A stretch of DNA of 64,000 nucleotides from a virus. The stretch lies in the IMG/VR virus record IMGVR_UViG_3300032315_000675, positions 1 to 64,000 of that record; one strand, given 5' to 3'. The position numbers were made by a program, and so were the translations under genes. Positions within the stretch are counted from its first letter, which is position 1. Each line of letters begins with the position of its first letter. The notes beneath the pieces are model-generated. The model saw nothing but the letters and a program-made list of their open reading frames with translations, was not told the DNA's origin and made no database searches. Below, in pieces: positions 63,316 to 64,000 of this stretch.

Positions 63316-64000
63316 ATGAAATATCCGCGCCCCGTAGTCGATGCAACACAAGATCCGGGATTACATCGCCGCCCTATCGAGTTTAAGCCGGCTAAATTGC
63401 CGATCGACATTGCTAAATTTCATTGGGTTCGTGACAAGCCTGACCGCAGAGATTATCTCTACATACCAACTACTACAAAAACACCGTCTACGGTCGACTT
63501 GAGAGAGTTCACGACGCCCGTAGAAGATCAAGGTAGCTTGGGTAGCTGCACGGGACATGCTGTTGCAAGCGCGATTGAATTGATCAATAAGAAGAATAAG
63601 ATTGTCAACGAAATTAGTAGATTGTTCATATACTACTACGAACGTCTGTTGATTGGCACTGTACACTACGATAGCGGAGCGTACATCAGAGATGGAATCA
63701 AAGCTACAAACCGCTGGGGCGCACCAGTAGAAAACTTATGGCCCTATAACATATCTAAGTTTAGGGTAGCTCCATCTCGCCCTGCTATCATGGATGCGTC
63801 AAAGCGCAAAGTCACCCGGTATGAACGTGCTATTAACTTCAACGCCTGCATTGATGCACTGTCAAACGGGTACCCGGTCATTGTCGGATTCACTGTTTAC
63901 AGCAGCTTCATAAGCGGCAATTGGCATCGTACTACTGCTGTCATGCCCTACCCTAATACCCGCTCAGAGAGAGTATTAGGGGGACACGCAGTGCTTCTAG
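63316..64000 (+). CDS. Papain-like (C1A) cysteine protease, cut by the window end
   Basis: The first 228 residues are visible. A roughly 50-residue N-terminal part precedes STVDLREFTTPVEDQGSLGS then CTGHAVASAI, the Q-x5-C catalytic block of C1 peptidases. Later SNGYPVIVGFTVYSSF and GGHAVLL supply the His strand; the catalytic Asn would be beyond the window. Phage C1A peptidases occur near tail genes and may process fibres or act at the host surface. ATG 63316 after AAAGGAACAGG. Confidence 0.85.
   Translation, partial: MKYPRPVVDATQDPGLHRRPIEFKPAKLPIDIAKFHWVRDKPDRRDYLYIPTTTKTPSTVDLREFTTPVEDQGSLGSCTGHAVASAIELINKKNKIVNEISRLFIYYYERLLIGTVHYDSGAYIRDGIKATNRWGAPVENLWPYNISKFRVAPSRPAIMDASKRKVTRYERAINFNACIDALSNGYPVIVGFTVYSSFISGNWHRTTAVMPYPNTRSERVLGGHAVLL

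Overview
The window looks like part of the genome of a large lytic T4-superfamily myovirus of the marine/freshwater branch (cyanophage, pelagiphage and Sinorhizobium phiM12-like gene content). Its host is probably an alphaproteobacterium. The T4 signature is a family-B DNA polymerase (gp43), a gp45-type sliding clamp, a gp30-type ligase, a RNase H-type 5' nuclease, a DsbA-like late-transcription factor, TATAAATA-type late promoters, and virion cargo proteins whose N-termini resemble T4 capsid-targeting peptides. The host guess rests on a G+C-rich island of alphaproteobacterial-phage-type genes and on an alphaproteobacterial-looking phage porin. No tRNA, CRISPR array, insertion sequence or integrase was found. 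There is no gene-free stretch above about 300 bases. LAYOUT. (1) 0-2 kb: an outer-membrane beta-barrel protein, an amidotransferase-like pseudoenzyme and a virion-targeted metalloprotease. (2) 2-23.7 kb: the replication and nucleotide block, with DsbA-like protein, polymerase, clamp, a DpdA/TGT-like base exchanger, two glycosyltransferases, GMP reductase, FolE, QueD-like protein, an MBD4-like DNA glycosylase, QueE, an epimerase, GP88, a 5' nuclease and several proteins conserved in marine T4-like phages. DpdA, FolE, QueD and QueE together indicate 7-deazaguanine modification of the phage DNA. QueC is not in the window. (3) 23.7-30 kb and 36.7-48.3 kb: the early or accessory region of many small genes. 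Single genes or short operons often have their own strong sigma70-type promoter (TTGACt, 16-17 bp, TATATT or TACATT). Several promoters are fused to a terminator hairpin, so the -35 element lies inside the descending arm. A G+C-rich mosaic (37.9-40.8 kb) joined by short perfect direct repeats is embedded here. DNA ligase, dCMP deaminase, a phosphoesterase, a HAD phosphatase and two lysis enzymes also lie here. (4) 30-36.7 kb: a protein-quality-control module of ClpX, a small heat-shock protein with a ROSE-like RNA thermometer, ClpS and ClpP, plus a degenerate phosphoesterase and membrane proteins. (5) 48.3-64 kb: late and virion genes. These are a prohead-type protein with a C-terminal basic/Cys domain, an AbrB-like protein, an IF-1 homologue, a superoxide dismutase, an ADP-ribosyltransferase-like protein and an ART-like/GNAT protein (the last three with capsid-targeting-like N-termini), two giant fibre proteins, five short proteins sharing a GxGI N-terminal tag (three with LamG-like folds), and a papain-like protease cut by the window end. 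HOW IT MAY WORK. Early genes fire from many independent sigma70 promoters. The replisome genes then copy DNA that is probably protected by 7-deazaguanine. Late genes are read from TATAAATA promoters by a gp45-dependent machinery. The capsid may carry a cargo of enzymes (protease, SOD, ART-like, ART-like/GNAT, GP88) for delivery at infection. The Clp/sHSP set, IF-1 and the SSB-tail-like protein suggest remodelling of host proteolysis, translation initiation and DNA repair.
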